In this document: one piece after another, positions 36,304-45,246 of the stretch
Layout of the letters: each line of letters opens with the position of its first letter
Position numbering within the stretch: the stretch's first letter is position 1
Assembly (NCBI RefSeq): GCF_003350295.1
Contig: NZ_QLYY01000008.1
Span: 124,001 to 188,000, forward strand
Reading direction: 5' to 3'
From: Vibrio tetraodonis
Lineage (GTDB): Bacteria > Pseudomonadota > Gammaproteobacteria > Enterobacterales > Vibrionaceae
DNA: 64,000 nucleotides
Notes under the pieces: generated by a model
What the model was told of the DNA's origin: nothing
Seen by the model: only the letters and a program-made list of their open reading frames with translations
Databases searched by the model: none
Translations under genes and position numbers: made by a program

Positions 36304-37530
36304 ATGAATCAAGTCATTTCTGTTGGGCCACTAGAATCCTTTCTAATCGCTATATGTGTCTTATTTCTGGGTCATTTTATCAACTCAAAGCTTCCTATCT
36401 TGACCAGGTTTAATATTCCTGAACCTATTGTCGGTGGACTTGTGGTGGCATTTGTCATCACAATGATGCACTTTGAGGGTATAGACCTAGAGTTTTCATT
36501 GCCATTACAAAACACTTTTATGCTGATGTTCTTCAGTACTGTAGGGCTTGCGGCAAACTATACGCAGCTGATAAAAGGCGGCGCTAAGGTGTTTATTTTC
36601 CTCACGGTCGCGTCAGTCTACATTATCATTCAAAATGCTGTTGGTGTCTCTTTGGCAACGGTGCTTGGTCTTGATCCTCTGATGGGCCTAATCGCAGGTT
36701 CAATCACCTTATCTGGTGGTCACGGTACTGGTGCTGCATGGTCACAAACGTTTACAGAGACATATGGGTTAAGTAATACACTGGAAATCGCCATGGCATC
36801 GGCAACCTTTGGTTTGATCGTTGGAGGTATTATAGGTAGCCCAGTTGCGCAAAAGTTGATTAACAAGAATGGGTTTGAATCCGATTATGGCAAAGGGGGC
36901 AATACCCATGAAAAGTTTCCAGAGCTTGTGACTTATAACGAGTATGAAGAGGATAAAGTCACTTCAAAAAAGGTGATTGAGATCCTGTTTGTTTTGCTGA
37001 TTTGTGTGACTGGTGCTAAGTATCTTGAGCAGTGGGTGACGAGCTTGGAAGTCAGTTGGCTTATGATCCCTGATTTTGTTTATGCCTTGTTTATCGGTGT
37101 GTTTATTACTAATGTAATGGAAATCACCAAAGTACATCGAGTGGATGCGGAAACAGTTGATATTCTCGGTACTGTATCGCTTTCATTATTCCTTGCGATG
37201 GCTCTCATGAGTTTGAAGCTGTGGAACATATTCGATCTCGCGATTCCATTTCTTGTCATATTATCTGTTCAGTCAGTAGTCCTAGGCCTTTTTGCCTACT
37301 TTGTGACCTTTAAGGTCATGGGCTCTAATTACGATGCGGCCGTTATGTCAGGTGGTCATTGTGGATTTGGCTTAGGTGCGACTCCTACGGCTGTGATGAA
37401 TATGGGATCGCTGGTCAATAAATACGGTCCTTCACCTCAAGCCTTTATGGTTGTCCCTATCGTCGGCGCTTTCTTTATTGATATTGTTAATCTGATCATT
37501 CTTCAGGGCTATATCTCTTTTATACGCTAA
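36304..37530 (+). CDS. gltS: sodium/glutamate symporter GltS
   Basis: A 408-residue membrane transporter of the ESS family. It contains the signature FNIPEPIVGGLVVAF near the start, TLSGGHGTGAAWSQTF in the first repeat and MSGGHCGFGLGATPTAVMNM in the second, which form the inverted-topology core. It imports glutamate with sodium. AGAGG precedes the ATG. It follows the Qrr gene by about 280 bp, which is enough for its own promoter. A long hairpin closes it. Confidence 0.93.
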   Translation: MNQVISVGPLESFLIAICVLFLGHFINSKLPILTRFNIPEPIVGGLVVAFVITMMHFEGIDLEFSLPLQNTFMLMFFSTVGLAANYTQLIKGGAKVFIFLTVASVYIIIQNAVGVSLATVLGLDPLMGLIAGSITLSGGHGTGAAWSQTFTETYGLSNTLEIAMASATFGLIVGGIIGSPVAQKLINKNGFESDYGKGGNTHEKFPELVTYNEYEEDKVTSKKVIEILFVLLICVTGAKYLEQWVTSLEVSWLMIPDFVYALFIGVFITNVMEITKVHRVDAETVDILGTVSLSLFLAMALMSLKLWNIFDLAIPFLVILSVQSVVLGLFAYFVTFKVMGSNYDAAVMSGGHCGFGLGATPTAVMNMGSLVNKYGPSPQAFMVVPIVGAFFIDIVNLIILQGYISFIR

Positions 37531-37539
37531 TTTAAGCGA

Positions 37540-37583
37540 TAATAGGCCCTAGCTACTGAGCACTCAGTAGCTAGGGCTTATTA
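37540..37583. terminator. long bidirectional terminator hairpin
   Basis: GCCCTAGCTACTGAG and its exact complement flank a two-base centre. TAATA/TATTA extends the stem, giving about 20 pairs. It separates gltS from the convergent HlyD-type gene and is well placed for both. Confidence 0.85.
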
Positions 37584-37590
37584 TATAGGG

Positions 37591-38721
37591 TTAGTGGTCT
37601 AAGTAGAGATAGTTTTGCCAGCTTTTCATTCTTATTAGAACTTTGCGCATAATGGATACATGAGTGAACTGATTTGAATACACTGCAACTTCGACAGCGG
37701 TTCCCATAGGGAGATGATAACTGGATAAATCATCGGTAATCTCAAGCGTAACAAAAACACGTCCATTGGTACGCAGCGCTTCAGTACCCAATAGAGAGCC
37801 ACGAGCTTGAAATTGGCTTTCGCCGATAGCGGGCAATACATCAACAACTCGTCCCTTAAAAACCTTGCCGGGAATTGCCCTAAAGAGAAACTCTGCTTCA
37901 TAGCCCGGTTGTAGACGCTGAAGCGAGTTTTGCCTGAATGCCGCCGCATACAGAGTTTCTTCTGTGTGTACAAATGTCATTACAGGAGCAAGAGGTAAAG
38001 GTACCGCCATCACACCAGGACGAAGAGCGAGTTGAGTGGCGAAGCCATCGGTGGGTGCTTTCACGACGGTTTGTTCTAAATCGAACTCCGCTTGGCGCAA
38101 TTCTGCTAGTGACTGAGCGACTCTAGTGTTCTCACCGCCTATTTCAGAATTGAGAGCAATTTTTGCTTGGCTCACTCGTGCTTGAGATACGTCGACCGCG
38201 GCCTCCGAGGCCTTATAGGCTTGACGACGGCTGTCCAGGTCTTGCTCAGTAAACGCGCCTTTGTCATAGCCACGTTGGTAACGAGAAAATTCTCGCTGTG
38301 CTTTATCTCTATCTGCGATGGACTGAGTCAATGCCGCTTGAGCTTCGAGTAAATCAGATTGAAGGCTAAGTGCGCTTTGGCTGGCTTCTTTTATTTTTGC
38401 CTTTAATCTATCAACTTCTGCTTCGAAAGGGGTGGGATCGATAACAAACAGTACATCCCCTTTTTTTAAAGGCTCATTGGCTTCTACAGGAACATCAATA
38501 ACTCTCCCTCGCACCCCAGATACAATTGGCGTTGTAGAAAATACCTGATTTCCTATTTGGGTAAATGGATGGTTGTAGTTCATTAGTAAGATTAAAGTTC
38601 CAACCAGAGTGACACCGCCAAGGACAGCGGTTGGGACAGTCCATTTATTTAGCGGGATATTAAAAATTTTAAAAATAGCAATACATAAAGCGGCATAGGT
38701 CAGAATAAGGAGTAAATCCAT
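37591..38721 (-). CDS. HlyD-family membrane fusion protein (YiaV/YibH-like)
   Basis: A 376-residue periplasmic adaptor. Two membrane segments near the N-terminus (about 4-20 and 28-47) are followed by a barrel-sandwich start VRGRVIDVPVEANEPLKKGDVLFVIDP, a long helical hairpin with Gln and Ala (about 100-210), and the second half VKAPTDGFATQLALRPG. The protein lacks a partner inner-membrane pump here. It overlaps the DUF3302 gene in a TAATG arrangement, as in the E. coli yiaWV pair. The exported compound is unknown. Confidence 0.85.
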   Translation of the reverse strand: MDLLLILTYAALCIAIFKIFNIPLNKWTVPTAVLGGVTLVGTLILLMNYNHPFTQIGNQVFSTTPIVSGVRGRVIDVPVEANEPLKKGDVLFVIDPTPFEAEVDRLKAKIKEASQSALSLQSDLLEAQAALTQSIADRDKAQREFSRYQRGYDKGAFTEQDLDSRRQAYKASEAAVDVSQARVSQAKIALNSEIGGENTRVAQSLAELRQAEFDLEQTVVKAPTDGFATQLALRPGVMAVPLPLAPVMTFVHTEETLYAAAFRQNSLQRLQPGYEAEFLFRAIPGKVFKGRVVDVLPAIGESQFQARGSLLGTEALRTNGRVFVTLEITDDLSSYHLPMGTAVEVAVYSNQFTHVSIMRKVLIRMKSWQNYLYLDH

Positions 38722-39104
38722 TATTGTTTCTCCTCGTTGTTGTCTGTGCTCGCAACGGATGATTGCTCAACTGGGGAGGTCATAGTATCAATTTGTTGCT
38801 GTAAGCGATTGAGCTGTTCATTGAGGAGATCCATCCTGTGATGTATATCGTGTTGTTCTTCTTCCAGCTTTTGGAAACCCCAACCTCGTTCTTTGCGCCA
38901 TAAGGTTGCCCAAATCCAAAGAAATGGCCAAATAGCATGCAGGGTAAATAAGCTCACCCAGCCTGCGTAATGTATGGCGTCTTGATGAGGATGTTGCCTT
39001 TCCTTAGCGATTTCGTAGGGTATATCGTGAATGACTATGATGCCGTAGAATATCACTAGCGCGACAAAGATCAGTAGACCTAGTGCGAAGTAATCCAAAA
39101 ACAT
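38721..39104 (-). CDS. DUF3302 inner-membrane protein (YiaW-like)
   Basis: A 127-residue protein with two or three membrane segments (about 5-27 and 47-67) and a charged, Gln-rich coiled C-terminus (DLLNEQLNRLQQQIDTM). HPHQDAIHYAGWVSLFTLHAIWPFLW matches the DUF3302/YiaW family. It is translationally coupled to the HlyD-type gene, and the pair probably forms an envelope complex. Function unknown. Confidence 0.85.
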   Translation of the reverse strand: MFLDYFALGLLIFVALVIFYGIIVIHDIPYEIAKERQHPHQDAIHYAGWVSLFTLHAIWPFLWIWATLWRKERGWGFQKLEEEQHDIHHRMDLLNEQLNRLQQQIDTMTSPVEQSSVASTDNNEEKQ

Positions 39105-39505
39105 AAACGTGCTCCCTTTTTAATGACGTGCTGCCACTATTAATTATGATTTAAACGGATATTTTTGTATGAATAATGAATGTGTGATTTTTAGGTTTAC
39201 TTTCCCTTTTTTGAAAATTGAGAGGCTTGCTATTCCACGAAGACGGCATAATGGCCATCCACAAAGGACATTTGTAGCCATAAGCGTTTAGTCTAAAACG
39301 TTAAGAATAGTTAAGGGTAGTAAATAAGTACTAGGTTGGATTAGCAAGGGTATTTTTCTGATTTTCTATGGCTTGTTTGAACAACTTGTCGCAGTTTGTA
39401 ACACGTATCGTTTTAGAAGTTGAGATTTGATACTAAAGACTGCTCGCCACGCAGTCTCCGCTTAGATTTGAGAAAAGGATGCCAGTTCATCTTGAGGAGT
39501 GAGTT
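39105..39505. other. 400-bp intergenic region
   Basis: Between the DUF3302 promoter side and the end of the zinc-finger gene. A hairpin GACTGC/GCAGTC at 39438-39456 could terminate the latter on the minus strand. I see no gene or clear mobile-element end repeat here. Confidence 0.4.
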
Positions 39506-40975
39506 CTATGACAGTAGTTCTCTTAGTGTTAATGGCGATTGAGTCAGATTAAGGTTTTGTGCTGCCGTCATTCCATCTTTACCTTGGTAACATAAGTTAT
39601 GCCACGCTCTGAATATATCCAGCAAGGGTAGCAGCCCGCCAGGTCTTAGCTTACGCCTAGGCTCGTCAATGAAATCCTCAAATAAGGTTTGAAACCTGTT
39701 TTGATAGAAAACAGTTTGGCGGATACTGGCTTTTTTTAGCCAGTCTTGTGGAGCACTATTGTCTCCAGCGAGATAACAGATACCTTTGGACGTCCCATTG
39801 TCATTTGCAATCGCCCAGCGGTCACGCCACCACCCCATATGTAAAATATCAATCTTATCTACGTCGTTATTATTGTCCCAGTTACTGTCCTCTTCGACGT
39901 AGAGGAGGTCAATACTTTGATTTTGAATTCTAGGTAAACCTATGCTCAAAGCTGCGGACCTCAAAACAGGGTCTTGAGGTAAATAAAGTGTGACTCGTCG
40001 CTCATTATTACATTGTGAAAAGACATGTAGGAAATGTGCGTATGATGTGTAGGGCGGCCTTATGAGAGCACCTTTAGTCGGGTAATGAAAATGGCTGAGA
40101 TTGCCCAAAGGGTCTTCGACATTACTACGCGCGAGTATCGCTTGATATTTATGATCAATTCTCTCTTTTAATACTGAAGCGTTCGAGAACGACGGGGTAT
40201 ATTCCTCCAATGAATAGTCTCGGAAAATAAGACGAGAATTGGGTTGGTAGGGATCATGATCAGCTTTGCCTTGTGGGTCTTCATCGCTCGAGTAATTCAC
40301 ATGTTGGCAGAGGATATAACCCGTTTTCGCATCCCCAGTGACAAACCAAAGTACCCCATTATTACTTTTGGGCTGTAATGGTCGGTAGGAAGAAGCCAGT
40401 TCGTATTGCGTAGCGTGATTGACCCATCGCGCATCGAACATTGCCAATTTACGTCGACATCGACTGGCAATATGATCTAGGTGATCGTAGAAAGTCTTAG
40501 GGTTAATCTCCAACTTACGGCATATTTCGCGTACGGAGTATCCGGTAAATAGCAGCCCCAATAGAGTCTCTTGGAAAACCAGCTTATTATTTGTGCCAGA
40601 CCATTTGTCCACAAAGGTTGATTGGCATAATTTGCAGCGATAACGTTGGCGGTCGCCACTGTAGCCAAACGCATGATACACGTGTTTGTTGGTGTGTACG
40701 GAAAGGCCAAAGTTTTCGCAACGGCTATTCCGGCAAGCAGGTAAGCCGTCACTGTGAAGAAGTCTTAAACGTTGAAGTTCGTTTAAGACTTCTTGATTGT
40801 TAAGTAAGGGGGGGAAAGCGCCACATTCCCGACAAACCATCGTAGGTCGTTTCGGGTTTGCATGTTGCACCATGTACCTATGCGCATCACTTTGACCAAA
40901 ATTTTTACACGCCAATGTTTTACAAAAGTTGAGTTGTAACCCTTCCGCTTCCTTCGGCAGTTTACCAGATTTCAC
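39506..40975 (-). CDS. zinc-finger transposase-like protein, possibly domesticated
   Basis: A 489-residue protein. It has two Cys-rich zinc-binding blocks near the N-terminus: CKTLACKNFG with VCRECG, and CRNSRCENFG with YRCKLCQSTF. A helix-turn-helix follows at TGYSVREICRKLEINPKTFYDHL. The middle part has GVLWFVTGDAKTGYILCQHV, which resembles the first strand of an IS1-type catalytic core. No flanking inverted repeats or target duplications were found, and the gene is in a quiet context upstream of the deoD end, so it may be a domesticated transposase. GTG start 40975 follows GGGGGAG. Confidence 0.5.
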   Translation of the reverse strand: MKSGKLPKEAEGLQLNFCKTLACKNFGQSDAHRYMVQHANPKRPTMVCRECGAFPPLLNNQEVLNELQRLRLLHSDGLPACRNSRCENFGLSVHTNKHVYHAFGYSGDRQRYRCKLCQSTFVDKWSGTNNKLVFQETLLGLLFTGYSVREICRKLEINPKTFYDHLDHIASRCRRKLAMFDARWVNHATQYELASSYRPLQPKSNNGVLWFVTGDAKTGYILCQHVNYSSDEDPQGKADHDPYQPNSRLIFRDYSLEEYTPSFSNASVLKERIDHKYQAILARSNVEDPLGNLSHFHYPTKGALIRPPYTSYAHFLHVFSQCNNERRVTLYLPQDPVLRSAALSIGLPRIQNQSIDLLYVEEDSNWDNNNDVDKIDILHMGWWRDRWAIANDNGTSKGICYLAGDNSAPQDWLKKASIRQTVFYQNRFQTLFEDFIDEPRRKLRPGGLLPLLDIFRAWHNLCYQGKDGMTAAQNLNLTQSPLTLRELLS

Positions 40976-40999
40976 TATCTCCCCCTCGGGATTATCAGG

Positions 41000-41023
41000 G
41001 CTACCAAAGCAGCCCTTGGTAGC
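41000..41023 (-). terminator. hairpin after deoD
   Basis: GCTACCAA and TTGGTAGC form an 8-bp stem 14 bp beyond the stop of deoD. The T-run is poor, so termination may be partial. Confidence 0.5.
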
Positions 41024-41036
41024 AAAATATGGTTAA

Positions 41037-41747
41037 TTAAATATTGATGGCGGTTTCCAGAGCGACTTTCATCATGTCGTTGAAAGAGTCTTGGCGCTCT
41101 TCTGAACTGAGCTTTTCACCACGAGTAATATGGTCAGAGACGGTCAAAATGGTGAGTGCTTTTGCTCCGTGGTCGGCAGCTACACCATAAATGCCAGCCG
41201 CTTCCATATCAACTCCCAAGATGCCAAGTTTTTCCATTTTTTCAAAAATATCAGACTCTGGAGTATAAAAAAGGTCAGAAGAGAAAACGTTACCAACTTT
41301 GACAGACACATTCTGTGCTCTAGCTTGTTTAACCGCCTCTTCTAACAGACCAAAATCGGCAATCGCAGCAAAATCATGATCATTGAATCGTATACGGTTT
41401 ACCTTGGAGTCGGTTGATGCGCCCATACCAATTACGATATCCATCAGATTGACATCATCTCTTACGGCGCCACAGCTACCAATACGGATAATGTTCTTCA
41501 CACCATACTCAGCAATAAGTTCATGTACATAGATGCTGCATGATGGGATCCCCATACCGTGGCCCATAACCGAAATACGATGTCCTTTATAGGAACCTGT
41601 ATAACCAAACATGTTGCGTACATCACAAACTTGTTTGGCATCCTCAAGGAAATTATCTGCAATATATTTTGCACGCAATGGATCGCCTGGCATCAAAACG
41701 GTTTCTGCGAAATCATCTGGTTGGGCATTAATATGTGGGGTTGCCAT
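41037..41747 (-). CDS. deoD: purine-nucleoside phosphorylase DeoD
   Basis: A 236-residue hexameric purine-nucleoside phosphorylase. It follows E. coli DeoD closely: [58 protein letters not shown] and [10 protein letters not shown] with the catalytic Asp. It splits purine (deoxy)nucleosides to base and (deoxy)ribose 1-phosphate. It is alone here, without deoABC, so this may be the second DeoD copy common in vibrios. GGAG precedes the ATG. Confidence 0.95.
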   Translation of the reverse strand: MATPHINAQPDDFAETVLMPGDPLRAKYIADNFLEDAKQVCDVRNMFGYTGSYKGHRISVMGHGMGIPSCSIYVHELIAEYGVKNIIRIGSCGAVRDDVNLMDIVIGMGASTDSKVNRIRFNDHDFAAIADFGLLEEAVKQARAQNVSVKVGNVFSSDLFYTPESDIFEKMEKLGILGVDMEAAGIYGVAADHGAKALTILTVSDHITRGEKLSSEERQDSFNDMMKVALETAINI

Positions 41748-41997
41748 AGTTGTTACTCCGAATGATTAATGATTCTAACTACTGATCACTAATTGTGTTG
41801 ATTTAGAAAAATCGGTAGCCAGATACTAGCCAGATGTGAGGCTTATCCATGAGATGTAAATCACAAAAGTTAGTCTTGTTGTTATTGTTAATTGCATTGA
41901 TAACTTTTTGTGTTGAAAGAGTTAAAGCAATCGTTTTGCAAGAAAAGACAGCATTTTATCTGAACCAAACCCTCCGCATTTACGTATTAAAAACTAC

Positions 41998-42069
41998 TTA
42001 TACAAAATTAAATCTTGTACAAATAAATAAATTTATGCTACTTCTTATACAAGATATTTTTTTGTATAC
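41998..42069 (+). promoter_or_regulatory. repeated TNTACAA elements upstream of the photolyase operon
   Basis: Four related palindromic elements lie within 72 bp: TTATACAA (41998), CTTGTACAA (42014), CTTATACAAG (42044) and TTGTATAC (42062). They precede the first gene of an operon that includes a MerR-type regulator. CarA/CarH/LitR-type MerR regulators of light response bind TGTACA-containing sites, so autoregulation is likely. This is inference from sequence. Confidence 0.55.
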
Positions 42070-42089
42070 CCTTGGTGAGGAATCAGAAG

Positions 42090-43040
42090 ATGATAAACAC
42101 AATCAAAGTAGGTATCAGTTCATGTGTATTAGGAGAAAATGTTCGTTTCGACTCCGGACATAAGATCAGTAAGTTTGTGACTAAAGAACTAGCGCCGTAT
42201 TTCGAATTCGTCTCTGTTTGCCCTGAGGTAGGTATGGGTATGCCTGTTCCGCGACCTACTATTCGCTTGGTTTCAAACGACGAACGTATTGCACTCGTAG
42301 AGACAAAAAATCCTGAGAATGAACACACAACCAAAATGCTCGATTACTCTGAACAAAAAGTGGCTGAGCTCAAGACTCAGGACCTGTGCGGCTATATTGT
42401 ATGTGCGAAATCGCCTACTTGCGGTATGGAGCGAGTCAAGATTTATCGTAAAGGCGGGGCTGAAAATATCGGTGTGGGGTTGTTTACTCAGGAATTAATG
42501 AAGCAAATGCCTTGGTTGCCTGTAGAAGAAGATGGACGCTTAAATGATCCCGTTCTCAAAGAGAACTTCATTGCACGCATCTTCGTGCTAAGAGATTTTT
42601 ATGATTCAATGGGAGATGAGCCTACTGCTGGTAAATTGGTTGCTTTTCATTCTCGTTACAAGCTGACTCTGATGGCACATCATCCTCAATCATACAAAGA
42701 ACTCGGCCGTCTCGTTGCCAACACCAAAGACCATGATCCACAGACTTTTTACCAGTTGTACCGAGAAGGTCTAATGAAAGCGATCGCTAACAGAGCGAGC
42801 CGTAAAAACAACACCAACGTACTAATGCATTTACAGGGTTACTTCAAGCGTTCGTTAAATAAACAGCAAAAAGCTGAGTTATGTGGAGTGATTGAGGAAT
42901 ATCGTCAGGGCACTTTGCCTCTCTTAGCACCGATAACCTTGATTAAGCATTATTTAACGACTTACCCAGATGAATACTTACTTGAGCAAAAATTTTTCCA
43001 ACCTCATCCCCAAGAGATGAGGCTGAGATACGGATTGTAG
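42090..43040 (+). CDS. YbgA-like DUF523/DUF1722 protein
   Basis: A 316-residue two-domain protein. The N-terminal DUF523 part (about 1-145) has VGISSCVLGENVRFDSGHK with cysteine, CPEVGMGMPVPRPTIRL and CAKSPTCGMERVK, giving several conserved Cys residues. The C-terminal DUF1722 part has FHSRYKLTLMAHHPQSYKELG. Relatives lie beside photolyase genes in many bacteria, including E. coli ybgA-phr. ATG 42090 is picked because GAGGAA is spaced correctly. It is first of four tightly packed genes. Its reaction is unknown. Confidence 0.88.
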   Translation: MINTIKVGISSCVLGENVRFDSGHKISKFVTKELAPYFEFVSVCPEVGMGMPVPRPTIRLVSNDERIALVETKNPENEHTTKMLDYSEQKVAELKTQDLCGYIVCAKSPTCGMERVKIYRKGGAENIGVGLFTQELMKQMPWLPVEEDGRLNDPVLKENFIARIFVLRDFYDSMGDEPTAGKLVAFHSRYKLTLMAHHPQSYKELGRLVANTKDHDPQTFYQLYREGLMKAIANRASRKNNTNVLMHLQGYFKRSLNKQQKAELCGVIEEYRQGTLPLLAPITLIKHYLTTYPDEYLLEQKFFQPHPQEMRLRYGL

Positions 43041-43041
43041 A

Positions 43042-43833
43042 ATGAAGAAATACGCGATAAGAGAAATTTCTGAAATGACAGGTGTAAAACCTGTCACCTT
43101 AAGGGCTTGGCAAAGAAGGTATAGCTTGATTGAGCCAGAGAGAACGCCTAAAGGTCACAGGCTTTACACCCAAGAACACATTGACTTAATTGATAAAATT
43201 CAGAGCTGGCTCAATAAAGGCGTGTCAATTGGTAAGGTCAAAGCCTTGTTAGAAGCGGGGAACAATGACTCTTATGATGCTGATGACAATGTGAGTCAAT
43301 TGGATGATGTAGAGTTTGTACTGGAAGCTTTGGCAAGTTTAAACAAGGGTAAAGCTGAAACACTGATTAATTCGGTTGTTAAAGAGTACCCGCTAAATGT
43401 TGTCGACCAGCAATTTATTCAACCAGTTCAACAAGCCTTTGCCTCGATTCGTCCATCGTTGCGAGCCCTGCAATATGGTCTGTTTTACTCAATAATGGTT
43501 AACAAATTAAATGCGATTATTGATTCGGAAAACAAAGCAAGTCGCTCCGGACGCGCATTGCTCGTAAGCACTACCGGCAATACAGACATAGGCTCACGCC
43601 TGATGGCACTAACACTGGTTGAGCAGGGGTACAATGTTACTTTGTTAGATGAAGTTGAAGATTTGTCGGGGCTTGCGATTCATCCCGCCATAGAAAGTTT
43701 TGCTGTTATCGGTATCTACAGTGCGAAAGCCATCAATGAGCCTCAGCTCACGGCCATAAACCATCTGGAAGAACAATTTTCAGGCAAAGTAGTGGTCTCT
43801 GAACTGATACAACAATTGCGGTGCGAAAAATGA
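43042..43833 (+). CDS. MerR-family regulator of the photolyase operon
   Basis: A 263-residue regulator. The MerR DNA-binding domain is clear (YAIREISEMTGVKPVTLRAWQRRY, about 4-27, then KGHRLYTQEHIDLI). The C-terminal part has the outline of a CarH/LitR-type cobalamin-binding fold (SGRALLVSTTGNTDIGSRLMALTLVEQGYNV), but the cobalamin-contacting His motif (DxH) is not visible. It may therefore sense light indirectly or respond to something else. It lies 1 bp after the ybgA-like gene and overlaps the photolyase gene by 4 bp. Confidence 0.85.
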   Translation: MKKYAIREISEMTGVKPVTLRAWQRRYSLIEPERTPKGHRLYTQEHIDLIDKIQSWLNKGVSIGKVKALLEAGNNDSYDADDNVSQLDDVEFVLEALASLNKGKAETLINSVVKEYPLNVVDQQFIQPVQQAFASIRPSLRALQYGLFYSIMVNKLNAIIDSENKASRSGRALLVSTTGNTDIGSRLMALTLVEQGYNVTLLDEVEDLSGLAIHPAIESFAVIGIYSAKAINEPQLTAINHLEEQFSGKVVVSELIQQLRCEK

Positions 43834-45245
43834 AACTAGTTTGGTTAAGGCGAGATTTACGAGTTGATGATAACACCGCATTGTGCGAAGCGCTCAGTCA
43901 TGGCGAACCAGTGGCTTGCGTTTATCTTGCTACGCCAGAGACATGGGAAAACCATGGCCTAGCGCCCATGCAAGCAGATTTAATCTTTCGCAGGCTCGAG
44001 AAGCTTTATGAAGAACTGGCAGAGCTCAATATTCAACTTTTGTATGATGAGGTCGCGCAGTATTCTGACTGCGCCGAGCGAGTAACTGAAGTGGCTACTG
44101 GCCTTGGCGCAAATACTGTCTTTGCAAATCGACAATACGAAGTAGATGAGTGTCAACGAGACGACCTTCTTGCGAGTCAGCTGTCGGCAAACGGCATTGG
44201 CTTTCGCTTGTGTGACGACAAATGCATTTTCGCTCCCGGCAGTGTCGTCAATAAGCAAGGAAGTTACTTCAAAGTCTTTACTCCGTTCAAGAAAGCTTAT
44301 CTTACTAAACTCGAAGCACATTCTTTTGAGGTCAAAAAAGCCCATAAAGCGGTCAAGGCTGTTTTACCAGAGGCAAGCCGACATTTATGCTTTCACCCAG
44401 CGGTTACCTTCAGTTATCCAAGGCAAGAGAGTAGTGTTTGGGTTGCTGATAGTCAGTCAATTATCGCTCAGCTAAGAGATTTTACCGCTACTCGAAGCGA
44501 TCTTTATGACCGTCAGCGAGACTTTCCCTCTTTACAAGGGACGAGTAAATTATCGCCCTATCTAGCTATTGGTGCTTTATCAGTTCGCCAATGTATGGCG
44601 AGGCTGATATACGGTCAAACTCCACCGCTCAGTTCTGGGCGTGAAGTGTGGCAAAGTGAATTGATCTGGCGAGAGTTCTACCTGCATCTGATTTATTTTG
44701 AAGCTAAACTCAGTAAAGGACGCAGCTTTCTTGATTGGGGTGACGGCTTAAAATGGGCCAACAACAGTCAATGGATTGAAGCGTGGAAAACAGGACAAAC
44801 AGGCTACCCGATAGTAGATGCAGCGATGCGACAATTGAACCAAACAGGATGGATGCATAATCGTCTGAGGATGATAGTAGCAAGTTTCTTGATCAAAGAT
44901 CTGCACATTGATTGGCGTATTGGTGAGCGCTACTTTATGAAGCGCCTTATTGATGGCGATTACGCGGCCAACAATGGAGGTTGGCAATGGTGTGCGTCGA
45001 CAGGCTGTGATGGCCAGCCTTACTTCAGAATCTTTAATCCCGTAACGCAGAGCGAACGTTTTGACCCATCAGGCGCTTTTATACGCCAGTGGATACCTGA
45101 ACTTGTTGGGGTGCCAGACAAGTATATTCACAAGCCTTGGGCGTGGTCAGATGTAAGAAACCTGTCATATCCTGATCCAATAGTTGATCATAAGGTAGAG
45201 AGAGAAGTAACCTTAGGCCTCTATAAGGAAGCTAAGGACGTTTAA
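43830..45245 (+). CDS. phrB: deoxyribodipyrimidine photolyase
   Basis: A 471-residue class I CPD photolyase. The N-terminal antenna domain starts LVWLRRDLRVDDNTAL. The FAD domain has LSPYLAIGALSVRQC, WQSELIWREFYLHLIY, TGYPIVDAAMRQLNQTGWMHN and WQWCASTGCDGQPYFRIFNP. It repairs cyclobutane pyrimidine dimers using blue light. The start is ATG 43830, overlapping the regulator's TGA. It is third in a light-response-type operon; the next gene starts 1 bp after its stop. Confidence 0.93.
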   Translation: MKLVWLRRDLRVDDNTALCEALSHGEPVACVYLATPETWENHGLAPMQADLIFRRLEKLYEELAELNIQLLYDEVAQYSDCAERVTEVATGLGANTVFANRQYEVDECQRDDLLASQLSANGIGFRLCDDKCIFAPGSVVNKQGSYFKVFTPFKKAYLTKLEAHSFEVKKAHKAVKAVLPEASRHLCFHPAVTFSYPRQESSVWVADSQSIIAQLRDFTATRSDLYDRQRDFPSLQGTSKLSPYLAIGALSVRQCMARLIYGQTPPLSSGREVWQSELIWREFYLHLIYFEAKLSKGRSFLDWGDGLKWANNSQWIEAWKTGQTGYPIVDAAMRQLNQTGWMHNRLRMIVASFLIKDLHIDWRIGERYFMKRLIDGDYAANNGGWQWCASTGCDGQPYFRIFNPVTQSERFDPSGAFIRQWIPELVGVPDKYIHKPWAWSDVRNLSYPDPIVDHKVEREVTLGLYKEAKDV

Positions 45246-45246
45246 C

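Noticed and set aside
39438..41023. Complete insertion sequence around the zinc-finger gene
   Set aside because: The hairpins at both sides differ in sequence and are not terminal inverted repeats, and no target duplication is visible.
41849..42163. Open frame of 104 codons (signal-like start MRCKSQKLVLLLLLIALITF)
   Set aside because: It overlaps the YbgA-like gene in another frame, spans the operator-like repeats, has no ribosome site, and has low-complexity codons.
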